Positions 55,649-64,000 of a stretch of 64,000 nucleotides of DNA are shown here, one piece after another. The notes under the pieces are model-generated. The model was given only the letters and a program-made list of their open reading frames with translations, was not told where the DNA came from and ran no database searches. Position 1 is the stretch's first letter; each line of letters starts with the position of its first letter. The stretch is from JBPRGG01 sp051418075 (GTDB taxonomy: Bacteria; Bacteroidota; Bacteroidia; Cytophagales; Cyclobacteriaceae), in assembly GCA_051418075.1 (NCBI GenBank), contig JBPRGG010000087.1, positions 73,181 through 137,180 on the forward strand, in the 5' to 3' direction. Made by a program: the position numbers and the translations under genes.

Positions 55649-55956
55649 TTATTTATCGGAATATAAACTTCAAAGCAATTATATACCAGGTTCTCCCGCA
55701 AAAAATAAACATTATGATATTGTAAAGTTTTATTACCGGATGATTAACTTAGTTAGAGTTGTAAAACCCAAAGCAGGGGAAATCGATTTCATTTAGTAAT
55801 CCATCATTCTCCGGGCAAAAATAAATTAGATAATGATGTTATTTTTTGACGGACCGACCAAGGCTTACTGCTGTGGATTTTGTATAACAAATAGAAAAAA
55901 GCCGCCATCTACCTTAGAAATTAGTAGAATAGCAGCTTTCTATTCAGGTGCAAAAA
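55649..55956. other. intergenic region upstream of porU
   Basis: 308 nt between porU and the TonB-dependent receptor gene, both on the reverse strand. The left part must hold the porU promoter, though no clear TAnnTTTG box is seen there; the right end holds the receptor's terminator (55895-55939). No ORF is supported. Confidence 0.45.
55895..55939 (-). terminator. terminator of the TonB-dependent receptor gene
   Basis: On the reverse strand a stem of AAAGCTGC plus following bases pairs with GGCGGCTTT (12 bp including G-U pairs; region 55898-55939), then a T-run (A-run 55895-55900). It starts 18 nt after the stop codon. Confidence 0.75.
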
Positions 55957-58290
55957 TTAAAACTCTATCTTATAACTAAGATTCGGAACCATAATACCGG
56001 CAAATTTCGTATCTGTTTTTCCTGTTTTGAGGTTATAAAAATCAGTATCAAATTCTTCGGTGCTCAAAGCATTAAGAATTTGCAAGGACCAGATGGAAGA
56101 ATGATTGGGTTTATTCTTCCGGTAAGAAACAGTGAATGATACAATAGGTTGGTCATCAAATTGACTGACAAAGGCCATGTTACCCTCTGTTTCCTGGTAA
56201 ACCACCTCTTTAGCCGCTATAGAAGCAGCAGTATTAATGGGTTCTTTACGATTTCCACCCATATAATTTAAACGTACATTAGCACTAAGTAAATTATTAT
56301 CAGATCGCCCCACAGCCCATTCTTTTCCTGCCAAAGCATTGATCACGTAATTACGGTTAAAGCGGGTATTGCGTTCTATACCATCTGCTCCGGTATATTT
56401 CGAGTCAAACAAAGAAGCAGTTAATAAGTAATAGAAACCATTATTTAAGAACCTTTCCAGGGTCAGATCCAATCCTATATTTCTGCCTGAACCTTCACTT
56501 ACCAGTTCCTGGTTGAAAAATAATTCTTCTTCAAAATTAAGGGTGGAAATATAACTATCTGGCCCTACAGGCACATCGGTCAAGTGCTGATAATAGGGCT
56601 CAACAGTCAGTCGAAGATGGTCATTGATCTTCAGGTTATAAGAAAAGACAAAATGGGATGATTTCATCAAATCAAGCTTTTTATTAGGATGCTGTCCATT
56701 TTTACGGACAAAATAAACCGGTAGCTGTTCAATTCTGCTATGCCGGCCGTAAGCTAAACCCAGGTTTTGTTTTGAATCCATCTGGTAATTCAGGCCCAGG
56801 CGGGGTTCTACCGAAGATTTTTGATTCAGGAGGAATAATTGTGAATGTAAGCCCACATTTAAACTGAGCCTTGTATCAGGTCTGATGGTTGAATGGGAAT
56901 AAAATTGGATGAGGCCTGATTGTCCTTTATCTGAGGCCATTTTTACTAAATCCTCAGCTTCCTGTTGAAACTGATTTATATCTACCTGATAACCCAGAAA
57001 ACTATACTTAAAGCCTGTTTTATTACTGTGTCGTGGGTTAAACTCATGAATTAAATTTGTTTGTAGCGTATAACGCCAGCTGTCATTATCTACTTTGGAC
57101 TGAGGTCTGCCGTTTTGTTCATAATCCAACCGGGTTTCCTGGTGGGATAATCCATTCCCGGTGGCTGCAAAAGTCGTTTGAAGGGAAGAATTGGCTCCTA
57201 ACAGAATATTATGGGAAAGGCCACTGGCATACATGTAGAGTGAAGTTTCTGAGTCATCCCGGTCTGCATCCATTTCCCAGTCGGTGGTGTCTGCTGCAGC
57301 CATTTCCTGGCCGTCCAAAGCTCCAATTCCCCAGAAAGTAAATGTTCCGGCCTTGTGGGTGGGGAAGTGGGTTTTAAAAGCAAGATCCTGATATTTTAAT
57401 ATTCCGGTATTCTCAGGCAGTAGAGGCGAAATTAATGCCATGGTTGAATTACGATAGTTCATTAAATATGATGATTCTCCACCATTAAATACAGGCCCTT
57501 CTGTAGAAAAATCCACCCCAATTATTCCGGCTTGTAAAGCATACTGCCGTTTTTTGTTGTTCCCGGTCCTGAGGTTGATATCAAATACGCCAGAACTGGC
57601 ATTTCCATATTCAGCCGGAAAGGCACCGGTCAGGAAATCACTGTTACCCATCATCTGGTTGCTAAGTGCCGTTAGCAGTCCGCCACCTACCACGGTCAGA
57701 TTGGCAAAATGATTGGGGTTGGGTACTTCCACACCTTCTATTTGCCATAACAACCCATTGGGGCTATTCCCTCTGACTGAAATACCGTTGCTGCTCACTG
57801 AAGGAGTAGCCACGCCAGCGAAAGCAGAAGCCAGTCTGGCCGGATCATTCAAACCACCGGCATATCGCTCTGTTTCTTCTACGGTAAATTGCCTGCTACT
57901 GAGTGTGGTCATGGTATTAATTGGCTCATCTTTTCTTACCTTGATCACCACTTCAGCCAGTTCTTCAAAGGAAGGTTCCAGTTCCACCTCTATATTTATT
58001 CCCCTGCTGCTGGTCACCAGCAATTCATTAAAAATATAGGTTTGGTAGCCTACCATACTTACCTGAATACTTTGACGTCCTACAGGCACATTTTCCAGGA
58101 TAAATTTGCCATTAATGTCTGAGGTTACTCCTATAAGTGGGTCTGAACCCATTACCATGATATTGGCAAATGGTAAGGGCTCTTTCGTAAGTTTATCTGT
58201 GACCACTCCGTTTATTGATTGGGTAATAGTTTGAGCAATGATACTATGATAATAAATGACAATTAAAATGATAAATAATGTTCTTTTCAT
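55957..58290 (-). CDS. TonB-dependent receptor with carboxypeptidase-like N-terminal domain
   Basis: A 777-residue outer-membrane receptor with signal peptide (ending SIIAQ). Residues 25-115 are a carboxypeptidase-D-like domain (INGVVTDKLTKEPLPFANIMV). The plug has GISVRGNSPNGLLWQIEGVEVPNPNHF and AFPAEYGNASSGVFDINLRTG, and the barrel ends in VPNLSYKIEF with terminal Phe. It is shorter than SusC proteins and has no SusD partner, so it is more like receptors for metal complexes, small peptides or other ligands; the ligand is unknown. It lies 36 nt after the CPBP protease gene on the same strand. Confidence 0.9.
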   Translation of the reverse strand: MKRTLFIILIVIYYHSIIAQTITQSINGVVTDKLTKEPLPFANIMVMGSDPLIGVTSDINGKFILENVPVGRQSIQVSMVGYQTYIFNELLVTSSRGINIEVELEPSFEELAEVVIKVRKDEPINTMTTLSSRQFTVEETERYAGGLNDPARLASAFAGVATPSVSSNGISVRGNSPNGLLWQIEGVEVPNPNHFANLTVVGGGLLTALSNQMMGNSDFLTGAFPAEYGNASSGVFDINLRTGNNKKRQYALQAGIIGVDFSTEGPVFNGGESSYLMNYRNSTMALISPLLPENTGILKYQDLAFKTHFPTHKAGTFTFWGIGALDGQEMAAADTTDWEMDADRDDSETSLYMYASGLSHNILLGANSSLQTTFAATGNGLSHQETRLDYEQNGRPQSKVDNDSWRYTLQTNLIHEFNPRHSNKTGFKYSFLGYQVDINQFQQEAEDLVKMASDKGQSGLIQFYSHSTIRPDTRLSLNVGLHSQLFLLNQKSSVEPRLGLNYQMDSKQNLGLAYGRHSRIEQLPVYFVRKNGQHPNKKLDLMKSSHFVFSYNLKINDHLRLTVEPYYQHLTDVPVGPDSYISTLNFEEELFFNQELVSEGSGRNIGLDLTLERFLNNGFYYLLTASLFDSKYTGADGIERNTRFNRNYVINALAGKEWAVGRSDNNLLSANVRLNYMGGNRKEPINTAASIAAKEVVYQETEGNMAFVSQFDDQPIVSFTVSYRKNKPNHSSIWSLQILNALSTEEFDTDFYNLKTGKTDTKFAGIMVPNLSYKIEF

Positions 58291-58326
58291 GACTATTGAT
58301 ATTTAGATATGATTAAATGATTTATT

Positions 58327-59169
58327 TCAAATAGATTTCAGGAAAAATGCTTTATCTTGAATAATGAGATAAAGAGAAAAAAGCAGTAGCAAACCCGTTT
58401 GTATTACTTTACTCATAGGTTGCGTAGCAAATATTTCGTTAAAGAAGCCGGCCGTTAAATGAAATATGACAGGTAAAATCAAATTTCTGTTAGTTTTGTA
58501 ATAAAGCCAGTTCATGATCAGTACAAAGGGAATGAGGCTTATCAGAAAATTGAGGGAATAGATGATTCCGGATTCCACCAGGTTGCTGTGGTAATAATCC
58601 TTTATAAATGATAAAGGCAAATGCCATACCCCCCAAAAAATGGCGAATATCAATGAGGTGGTGAACAAACTGAACCTGGCCCGCAGACAATCGGTACCAT
58701 AGGAATGCCAGGCCAACTCTTCTATAACCGGTGCGGCAATCAGGAGGAACCACACCGGAAAAATGGCAGAGTTAAAGGTAAATCCTCCTCTGAGCTGAAA
58801 TTGATCGGGGCTATATCCAAAAAGTAAGGAGATGGCCTGGGCTGTAAGGATACTTACAAACATCAGGAAAAAAGTAATGAGCAAATATTCTCCTTTAATA
58901 TTTTTAAAATTCAGCATTCTTCCCCACAAGTCCTGTCTTAATTGTTGATCAGGCAACATAAAATAAAGGGCGATTATCAATGGAGTGAGCAAGCCCATCA
59001 AACTTAAAATTCCGGTAATCCATTCCAGTTGAACAGTAAATGGCTCCAGATGGCTGAAATGGCCTGCCATAAACCAAAAGGTCCAGGAGATAATTAAGGA
59101 GCCGCCATAGAACCAGGCGGCATGTTCGTACCGCTTTATGATCCTTTTTTGTGTTGCTATTGATTTCAT
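58327..59169 (-). CDS. CPBP-family (CAAX-like) intramembrane protease
   Basis: A 280-residue membrane protein with about eight helices. The family motifs are E150-E151-LAWH155 (canonical EExxxR, here His in place of Arg), F-x-x-x-H in IFWGVWHLP with H183, and a C-terminal helix with N-x-x-x-N character (NWLYYKTNRN). CPBP proteases are membrane-embedded glutamic proteases used in bacteriocin self-immunity, toxin maturation and stress. The Arg to His change may or may not preserve activity. It is in a row with a TonB-dependent receptor and an AraC-type regulator, and direct repeats lie just upstream of its start. Confidence 0.85.
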   Translation of the reverse strand: MKSIATQKRIIKRYEHAAWFYGGSLIISWTFWFMAGHFSHLEPFTVQLEWITGILSLMGLLTPLIIALYFMLPDQQLRQDLWGRMLNFKNIKGEYLLITFFLMFVSILTAQAISLLFGYSPDQFQLRGGFTFNSAIFPVWFLLIAAPVIEELAWHSYGTDCLRARFSLFTTSLIFAIFWGVWHLPLSFIKDYYHSNLVESGIIYSLNFLISLIPFVLIMNWLYYKTNRNLILPVIFHLTAGFFNEIFATQPMSKVIQTGLLLLFSLYLIIQDKAFFLKSI

Positions 59170-59228
59170 ATGTTTATTTTTTGCTTAATAATTTTTAAGC
59201 AAAAGAAGCACACATTGAGGTCTTAATC

Positions 59229-59283
59229 GTCCAATCGTGAGGGTTTAAACCCGGATTAGGTCCAATCCTGAAGGTTTGGACCT
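59229..59283. repeat. phased direct repeats with palindromes upstream of the CPBP gene
   Basis: GTCCAATCGTGAGGGTTT (59229-59246) and GTCCAATCCTGAAGGTTT (59260-59277) are 16/18 identical and start 31 bp apart, about three helical turns. GGGTTTAAACCC (59241-59252) is a perfect palindrome between them, and AGGTCCAA/TTGGACCT (59258-59265/59276-59283) form a further inverted repeat. The site lies 60 nt before the CPBP start and 49 nt after the AraC-type stop. Direct repeats on one DNA face suit AraC-type binding; the inverted repeat could instead end the AraC transcript. Confidence 0.65.
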
Positions 59284-59331
59284 GAATTTCTAGTTTAGAG
59301 GATCATAAAGTGAAATAAAGGAGCTAAATAT

Positions 59332-60465
59332 TTACGTACTGGATGTTTGATAGGATAAAGTTGATATGTATTGGGTGGGTGTCATCCCTTTATGTTTTTT
59401 AAAAATGCCATTAAACGAAGACTTTGAATTGAAGCCTGAATCAAGTGCATTACCCAATAAGCTGAAATTGGCATTTTCTCGTGCCCGGGATAAAAATTCT
59501 TCTATTCTGTACTTGTTAACAAAATCATGGAAGTTCACTTGCTCCTGTTGGTTGATCACCTGAGACAATTGATTGGGCGAAATATCCAGCTGAGCAGCCA
59601 AACCGGCCAGGGTAAGTTTTGGATCAAGATAAGGTTTTTCTTTATTCATATAGCCAACCAACTTTAGATGGACCTCTCTCATGACTTCCTGTTTTAATCC
59701 GGACTTTTTATACTTTTCTTCGCGGGGTTCTGGCTGAATGGATTGGGAATTATGTGTAAACATGTTCTGGTGACGAATGCCAAAATAGCCCAGGTAAAAA
59801 ATAAACAGTATGATCAGGGAATAAAATATGTAATCCGCATTGAAGCCAAAATGAAGCCCTAACCCTTCACGCATGATTACAATAACCGCGGCCGAAAGAA
59901 AAACAGCTCCAATGGCCAGAATACAGTTACGCAGCCAATTCAGGTTAATTCCTTCATCATAGGAAAAATTTTGGTTGATCTTTCGCTGATGTTGCCTGGT
60001 CAGCTGATAGGACAAAAAGGGATAGGTAAGGCCGGATAGAATAAAAGAAACCAATAAGACATTAGTAAATACTTGAAAATCAGGAATTGCACCTGAATCA
60101 ACCTGCGCTTTTTGAGCAGATGAATAAAAGAAAAAGAACTTGGTCATATAAAGATATGCCAGCAAGGCCGGGCCAAAATGAAGATAATCTATCAACCTGA
60201 TTTTAATATCAGTTCGTAAAGAATACAGGGTATAAAGAAACAACAAGGGACCATGTAATAAAGGAAATGGTGCAGTAATTCCTACCAGGTGAGGATACTT
60301 TTCCCAATATCCTAGCTGATATAGGTAATAATTCAGCAGGTGCAGACCAATGATCAATACCCAGGCAGCCAGCAACTTATCAGAAAGGGCTTTATTTTTT
60401 TTAGTCGCCAGTAACAAGACAATGAAAAATGACATGAAAATTCCACAAATAAATATTGCATTCAT
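59332..60465 (-). CDS. AraC-type transcriptional regulator with seven-helix membrane domain
   Basis: A 377-residue protein. Residues 1-230 are seven predicted transmembrane helices (NAIFICGIFMSFFIVLLLAT at the start), a module found in Bacteroidota sensors. The C-terminal 110 residues are an AraC DNA-binding domain: LTLAGLAAQLDISPNQLSQVINQ is the first helix-turn-helix and LLGNALDSGFNSKSSFNGIFKKHKGMTPTQY is the second with the family signature. It probably senses an envelope signal and controls the two genes downstream on the same strand (CPBP protease and TonB-dependent receptor), with the repeats at 59229-59283 as a likely site. Confidence 0.9.
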   Translation of the reverse strand: MNAIFICGIFMSFFIVLLLATKKNKALSDKLLAAWVLIIGLHLLNYYLYQLGYWEKYPHLVGITAPFPLLHGPLLFLYTLYSLRTDIKIRLIDYLHFGPALLAYLYMTKFFFFYSSAQKAQVDSGAIPDFQVFTNVLLVSFILSGLTYPFLSYQLTRQHQRKINQNFSYDEGINLNWLRNCILAIGAVFLSAAVIVIMREGLGLHFGFNADYIFYSLIILFIFYLGYFGIRHQNMFTHNSQSIQPEPREEKYKKSGLKQEVMREVHLKLVGYMNKEKPYLDPKLTLAGLAAQLDISPNQLSQVINQQEQVNFHDFVNKYRIEEFLSRARENANFSLLGNALDSGFNSKSSFNGIFKKHKGMTPTQYISTLSYQTSST

Positions 60466-60639
60466 AGCTAAGCAGATAAAAACATATCCTGTGATTTTTT
60501 TCCTTCAGCTGAATTCCTCCAGTACTGAATTTTTTATAAATTTAAATAAAATCCGCTTCATTTGGTGTTCTGGAAAGCTTATTAAACTTTAAAAACTTGA
60601 TTAACAAAGGATATATTTTAAAAAAATGACCATAAAACG

Positions 60640-60647
60640 TAATTTTG
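60640..60647 (+). promoter_or_regulatory. -7 element of the GNAT gene
   Basis: TAATTTTG, an exact TAnnTTTG, ends only 13 nt before the ATG, which predicts a very short 5' leader. No -33 TTG is seen at the right distance. Confidence 0.5.
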
Positions 60648-60660
60648 AAAAAAGTGCCAA

Positions 60661-61194
60661 ATGAATACCATAAAAGTTACCCGTACTTATCTGCAGATGT
60701 TTAAAGCTCCTGACCAAACTGAACTTCATCCATTACCTGAAACTTTTATAGAGGAATTGGAAAATATAGAAATAGATGATTACATAAAACTCTATGAAGC
60801 TGTAGGAGCTGATCTTAATTGGGTTGACAGAAAGCTGATGCATCCGGATGAACTACTGGCTATTTTAAACGACCCTAAGACTTTGATATTTTTACTTAAA
60901 GTGAAGGAACAAATAGCTGGTTATACTGAATTATACCGGCATGACACAGAGAATATTGAGCTGGCATATTTTGGCTTAAGTCCTTCCTACCGGGGTAAGG
61001 GACTGGGGAAGTACCTGCTTCATTTTTCTATTCAAAAAGCATTTGAATTCAAACCAAAACGGCTTTGGCTGCACACTTGTAGCCTGGATCACCCTAATGC
61101 CATAGTTAATTACCAGAAGCGCGGCTTTAAGATTTACAAAGAAGAACAGGTAGAACAGATTGTGCTAGCCCAAAAAAATGGAGGAGAGGGATGA
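60661..61194 (+). CDS. GNAT family N-acetyltransferase
   Basis: A 177-residue acetyl-CoA-dependent acyltransferase. The CoA-binding loop is SPSYRGKGLGKYLL (R/QxxGxG/A pattern), preceded by the IELAYFGL strand and followed by the HTCSLDHPNAIVNYQKRGFK motif typical of the fold's last part. Length is normal for a single-domain GNAT. The first 60 residues (KAPDQTELHPLPETFIEELENIEI) may contact the substrate. Acceptor unknown. It is monocistronic and convergent with the repeat protein gene. Confidence 0.9.
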   Translation: MNTIKVTRTYLQMFKAPDQTELHPLPETFIEELENIEIDDYIKLYEAVGADLNWVDRKLMHPDELLAILNDPKTLIFLLKVKEQIAGYTELYRHDTENIELAYFGLSPSYRGKGLGKYLLHFSIQKAFEFKPKRLWLHTCSLDHPNAIVNYQKRGFKIYKEEQVEQIVLAQKNGGEG

Positions 61195-61275
61195 TTTCTA
61201 TGTGAAAAGATCCATGCCAATAGTTCCTCATGATTTGGTTGAAAGTGCTAGTTTTTAGCCGGCTGCTCTTAGTTA

Positions 61276-61327
61276 GGGGATTGCTTCAAGCCTTCCTACT
61301 GTCCTGCCCTTCAGGTCGCAGTGACGG
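61276..61327 (-). repeat. dispersed-repeat-like element (GTCACTGCGA...GAAGCAATC type)
   Basis: On the reverse strand this 52-nt stretch begins CCGTCACTGCGACC and ends GAAGCAATCCCC. The pairing of a (G)TCAYTGCGA start with a GAAGCAATC end is the layout of a short intergenic repeat I know from many Bacteroidota and other genomes. It lies in the 228-nt convergent gap between the GNAT gene and the repeat protein gene; the rest of that gap holds nothing recognisable. Confidence 0.5.
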
Positions 61328-61422
61328 ATCAATTAGATTTTTTATCTTTTCGTCTGTAGTACAGAGGGTCCAAAAAAGTCCAGCCTGCTTCCAGAAAAAT
61401 CACCAACCTCGTTTGCTGTGCT

Positions 61423-64000
61423 TTACCTGATCATTAAGGAGTGGCTAAAATTACCTGCTTCACCAATCAGTTGTAATAAATAATGACCTGGATTAAACCG
61501 GGAAATATCTATTTCCAGGACATCGTTTCCGGATAATATGATTGGATCATCTACATATATCACCTGTCCGGCATGATCAACAATCCGGATGGTAAGCTGG
61601 TTACCCATTCTTACTGGTTCTTTTATAAAAATACGTCCCCTGGCAGGATTGGGATATAGCTCCACATTGGATAAATATGGTGTAGGAACATTGGTAGGAT
61701 AGGTAACTGATAAAGTTAAGCTGTCAATACTGGTGCAAGAATTCTGATCTTTCACTTCCACCCAATATTTATAGTCGCCGGGATCCAGGTTTTCAGTGGA
61801 AATCTCCAGTATGGGACCAATGGAACCATTATTCCACCGATAGGAATGGGCGGGATTTTCAACCTTTAATGTGATGGTTGCTCCCCGTACCACTGTAGTA
61901 TCATTACCCAGTCTTACTACCGGATTTGATAAAATTTCGATTTCCAAATCATTAGGAAGACTTTCACAGTGATTGATTTGTTGTGTAACAAAAAAAGTGT
62001 GATTTCCCCGGCTAAGTTGCTGTACCTCTAATTGATTTCCCTTATGAAAAACCTGAGTACAAGCTTGATCAGTATACCAGGTTATTTCCTCTCCCTCAAC
62101 ATCAATTTGATCCGTATTATTCTGGCAGATTGAAACATCAACTACTTCCACAGGATCAGGTACAGCCTGAATGGTCAAAACAACAGATGTAGCAGGACTG
62201 GAACAATTATCTGCTTCCTGACGAACAAAATATTGATATTGACCATTGGATTGGTGATCAGGTATAAAATCATTGCCCTGATGGACCAATTGGTTAAGTT
62301 CCTGGTCAGCATACCAATGCAGATTTTCACCTGATGCAGTAAATGCCGGAATTTCCTGGTCAGAACAGATAATTAGGTCTTCTGCTATGGGGGCTGACAA
62401 TTGAGATAATACAGTTAAGTTAACTTCCTTAGGCATACTGGAGCAGCCAGCCACTGTCTGGGTGAGAAAATAACCATATTCCCCTGCTTCTGGCTGGAGA
62501 ACAGAAATTTCATTTCCTTTTCCCACCAGTGTTGATAATTCAGCGGTTTCATACCATTGTACATTTTCTCCTTTTGCCTTCAGCACAATACCATCATTCG
62601 AAGCACAAACGATCATATCATCTGCTTCTGGAACCGGCGGCATTTCCTCAATGGCAACTTGTAAATGAGCTGAACTGCTTTCACATCCTGATTGAGTCTG
62701 ACTCACAAAATATTTATATTCGCCATGATCTTCTATTTCCACTTTTAAGTTGTTGCCTTCCTGCAAAAATCCGCCATAATCAGCTTGAGTATACCATCTT
62801 AGGTTCTGGCCGGAAGCTACTAATTCCACAAATTCCTGACCCTGGCAGACCTTGATATCCTGGGTTGACGGAGCTTCAGGAGCAGCCTGAATACGTAATT
62901 GAACCACAGCAGCCGAACTTTGACACCCATATACAGACTGATTGGTATAATAAGTAAAAATTCCTGGTTGGGTTTGGCCGGTGGCAAATTGTGAACCCTC
63001 ATAGATTAAATCATTTAAATTCGGATCGGAAAACCACTTCAAATTCTGTCCATTAGCAGTTAAAGGAAGTATTGTCTCATTTTCACAAACCATTATATCT
63101 TCAGCCTCAGGAGCTGATGGAGTAGACTGAATTTGAAAGGTTAATTTCGCAGCCGAACTTTCACACCCGGAAATGGTCTGGCTAACATAATACAGGTAAG
63201 TACCCGGATCTTGCTTATCAACCTTAAAGGAATTTCCTTCTGAAACGATTGTTTTTAAGTCGATCTCCTGATACCATTTTATCTGTTGTCCCACCGCAAA
63301 AAGTTGGGGAACGGGTTCACCTTCACATATTGTAACATCTTTCACTTCTGGTTTGTCCGGTAAGGATTTAACTTGAAGATGAACCGTCAAAGCTTTGCTT
63401 TCACAACCTGCTTTAGTTTGAGTAGCAAAATAAGTGTAGTTGCCAGCATCTGTCTGACCAGTATTAAATTTATTTCCCTGATGCAAAAGGTTTGACCGTG
63501 TTTCCTCAGCATACCATTTCAGGTTCTGTCCGGTACCCGCCAAAGCCGGTACGGAACTTCCCTCACATACCTCCTGATCCTGGGCAGTGGGGGCAGCGGG
63601 TGTGGGCTTAATGGTTAGACTTACTTTTGCTGAAGGACTTTTACAGCCGGAAACTGTTTGTGTGGCAAAATAGGCATATTCTCCCGGTTTGTTTTTATTA
63701 GTAGCAAAGCTCCTTCCTTCATGCAGCAGGGTGTTCAAAGCTGCCTCTGCATACCACTGCAGGTTCTCTCCATTGCCCGCCAAAGCCGGTACCGAACTTC
63801 CCTCACATACCTCCTGATCCTGGGCAGTGGGGGCAGTGGGTTTTGGTTTAATGGTTAAGCTCACTTTTGCTGAGGGACTTTCACAGCCGGAAACTGTTTG
63901 TGTGGCAAAATAGGCATATTCTCCCGGTTTGTTTTTATTAGTAGCAAAGCTCCTTCCTTCATGCAGCAGGGTGTTCAAAGCTGCCTCTGCATACCACTGC
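61423..64000 (-). CDS. large surface protein of ~80-residue Ig-like repeats with T9SS domain, truncated by the window edge
   Basis: The frame is open to the right edge, so the N-terminus is missing; 858 residues are visible. At least nine repeats of about 80 residues follow one another, each starting with a VCEGSSVP-like Cys segment, then LQWYAE, YFATQT, a second Cys in SGCES and a LTIKP strand, so each has a likely disulfide. After the repeats come a PKD-like domain (YRWNNGS, DQNSCTSIDSLTL) and a type A T9SS C-terminal domain (VELYPNPARGRIFI, GHYLLQLIGEAG). A surface adhesin or matrix protein is likely. The two rightmost repeats are almost identical, a recent duplication. Confidence 0.9.
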   Translation of the reverse strand, partial: QWYAEAALNTLLHEGRSFATNKNKPGEYAYFATQTVSGCESPSAKVSLTIKPKPTAPTAQDQEVCEGSSVPALAGNGENLQWYAEAALNTLLHEGRSFATNKNKPGEYAYFATQTVSGCKSPSAKVSLTIKPTPAAPTAQDQEVCEGSSVPALAGTGQNLKWYAEETRSNLLHQGNKFNTGQTDAGNYTYFATQTKAGCESKALTVHLQVKSLPDKPEVKDVTICEGEPVPQLFAVGQQIKWYQEIDLKTIVSEGNSFKVDKQDPGTYLYYVSQTISGCESSAAKLTFQIQSTPSAPEAEDIMVCENETILPLTANGQNLKWFSDPNLNDLIYEGSQFATGQTQPGIFTYYTNQSVYGCQSSAAVVQLRIQAAPEAPSTQDIKVCQGQEFVELVASGQNLRWYTQADYGGFLQEGNNLKVEIEDHGEYKYFVSQTQSGCESSSAHLQVAIEEMPPVPEADDMIVCASNDGIVLKAKGENVQWYETAELSTLVGKGNEISVLQPEAGEYGYFLTQTVAGCSSMPKEVNLTVLSQLSAPIAEDLIICSDQEIPAFTASGENLHWYADQELNQLVHQGNDFIPDHQSNGQYQYFVRQEADNCSSPATSVVLTIQAVPDPVEVVDVSICQNNTDQIDVEGEEITWYTDQACTQVFHKGNQLEVQQLSRGNHTFFVTQQINHCESLPNDLEIEILSNPVVRLGNDTTVVRGATITLKVENPAHSYRWNNGSIGPILEISTENLDPGDYKYWVEVKDQNSCTSIDSLTLSVTYPTNVPTPYLSNVELYPNPARGRIFIKEPVRMGNQLTIRIVDHAGQVIYVDDPIILSGNDVLEIDISRFNPGHYLLQLIGEAGNFSHSLMIR
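63631..64000 (-). repeat. recent 240-nt tandem duplication inside the adhesin-like gene
   Basis: Sequence near 63660-63760 recurs almost unchanged 240 nt to the right (for instance the run GTGTGGCAAAATAGGCATAT at 63660 and 63900), exactly one 80-residue repeat unit. Other units in the gene are much more diverged. Confidence 0.85.

Noticed and set aside
61423..64000. Possible CRISPR-like or satellite array from regularly spaced repeats
   Set aside because: The 240-nt period is exactly 80 codons and the frame stays open; these are protein repeats.
1..64000. tRNA, rRNA, insertion sequence, prophage or integrative element
   Set aside because: No cloverleaf, transposase, integrase or att-like repeats were recognised anywhere in the window.

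Overview
The window reads as chromosomal DNA from a Bacteroidota bacterium, most likely of the order Cytophagales. Reasons: a SusC/SusD pair, the type IX secretion sortase PorU and two proteins with T9SS C-terminal sorting domains, a BatA-domain aerotolerance protein, a GTP-type PEP carboxykinase, a DUF4199 protein, lipoproteins with Bacteroidota-style signal peptides, and promoters of the Bacteroidota type (TTG or TTTG about 19-22 nt upstream of TAnnTTTG). The DNA is moderately AT-rich. I saw no rRNA, tRNA, CRISPR array, transposase or integrase. Family names below are read from motifs by eye; no database search was run.

Layout. 0-7.3 kb: a reverse operon (BatA-domain protein, a dihydroorotase-like protein that has lost catalytic residues, and the start of a further gene), then a saccharopine-dehydrogenase-like/RmlD-like pair and a PAS histidine kinase with a four-cysteine motif. 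7.5-21.6 kb: sugar and envelope metabolism (Gfo/Idh/MocA oxidoreductase plus TIM-barrel isomerase, an unrecognised 605-residue protein, two six-hairpin glycosidase-like exported proteins, a YihY/BrkB membrane protein, an MFS permease, glycogen debranching enzyme GlgX, hemerythrin). 21.7-31.7 kb: MFS permease, ABC exporter pair, and a small SusCD locus with a divergent DUF4038-type glycosidase. 31.9-37.2 kb: PEP carboxykinase and small envelope proteins. 37.2-40.2 kb: a sulfur-handling operon (TauE-type permease, metallo-beta-lactamase/rhodanese fusion, rhodanese) with a palindrome at its promoter. 40.6-52.3 kb: a multihaem envelope island. 52.3-64 kb: PorU, a TonB-dependent receptor with a CPBP protease and an AraC-type regulator, a GNAT acetyltransferase, and a large repeat protein cut by the window edge.

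The most unusual region is 40.6-52.3 kb. Eight tightly spaced reverse-strand genes encode a T9SS-exported PhoX-like phosphatase, a MauG-type dihaem peroxidase, two lipoproteins of InlB-like repeats, three further proteins with single-haem domains and a DUF5777-like outer-membrane barrel. The divergent pair opposite encodes a discoidin-domain protein and a haem/FG-GAP lipoprotein. Three of the four paralogous small haem domains use the rare CX4CH binding motif. I infer an outer-membrane or surface redox apparatus of undescribed function; the sequence alone does not show what it oxidises or reduces.

Other points worth checking are the pseudo-dihydroorotase, the 605-residue orphan with clustered cysteines, the kinase cysteine motif, the 31-bp-phased direct repeats next to the AraC-type gene, and a start codon lying at the end of a terminator T-tract.
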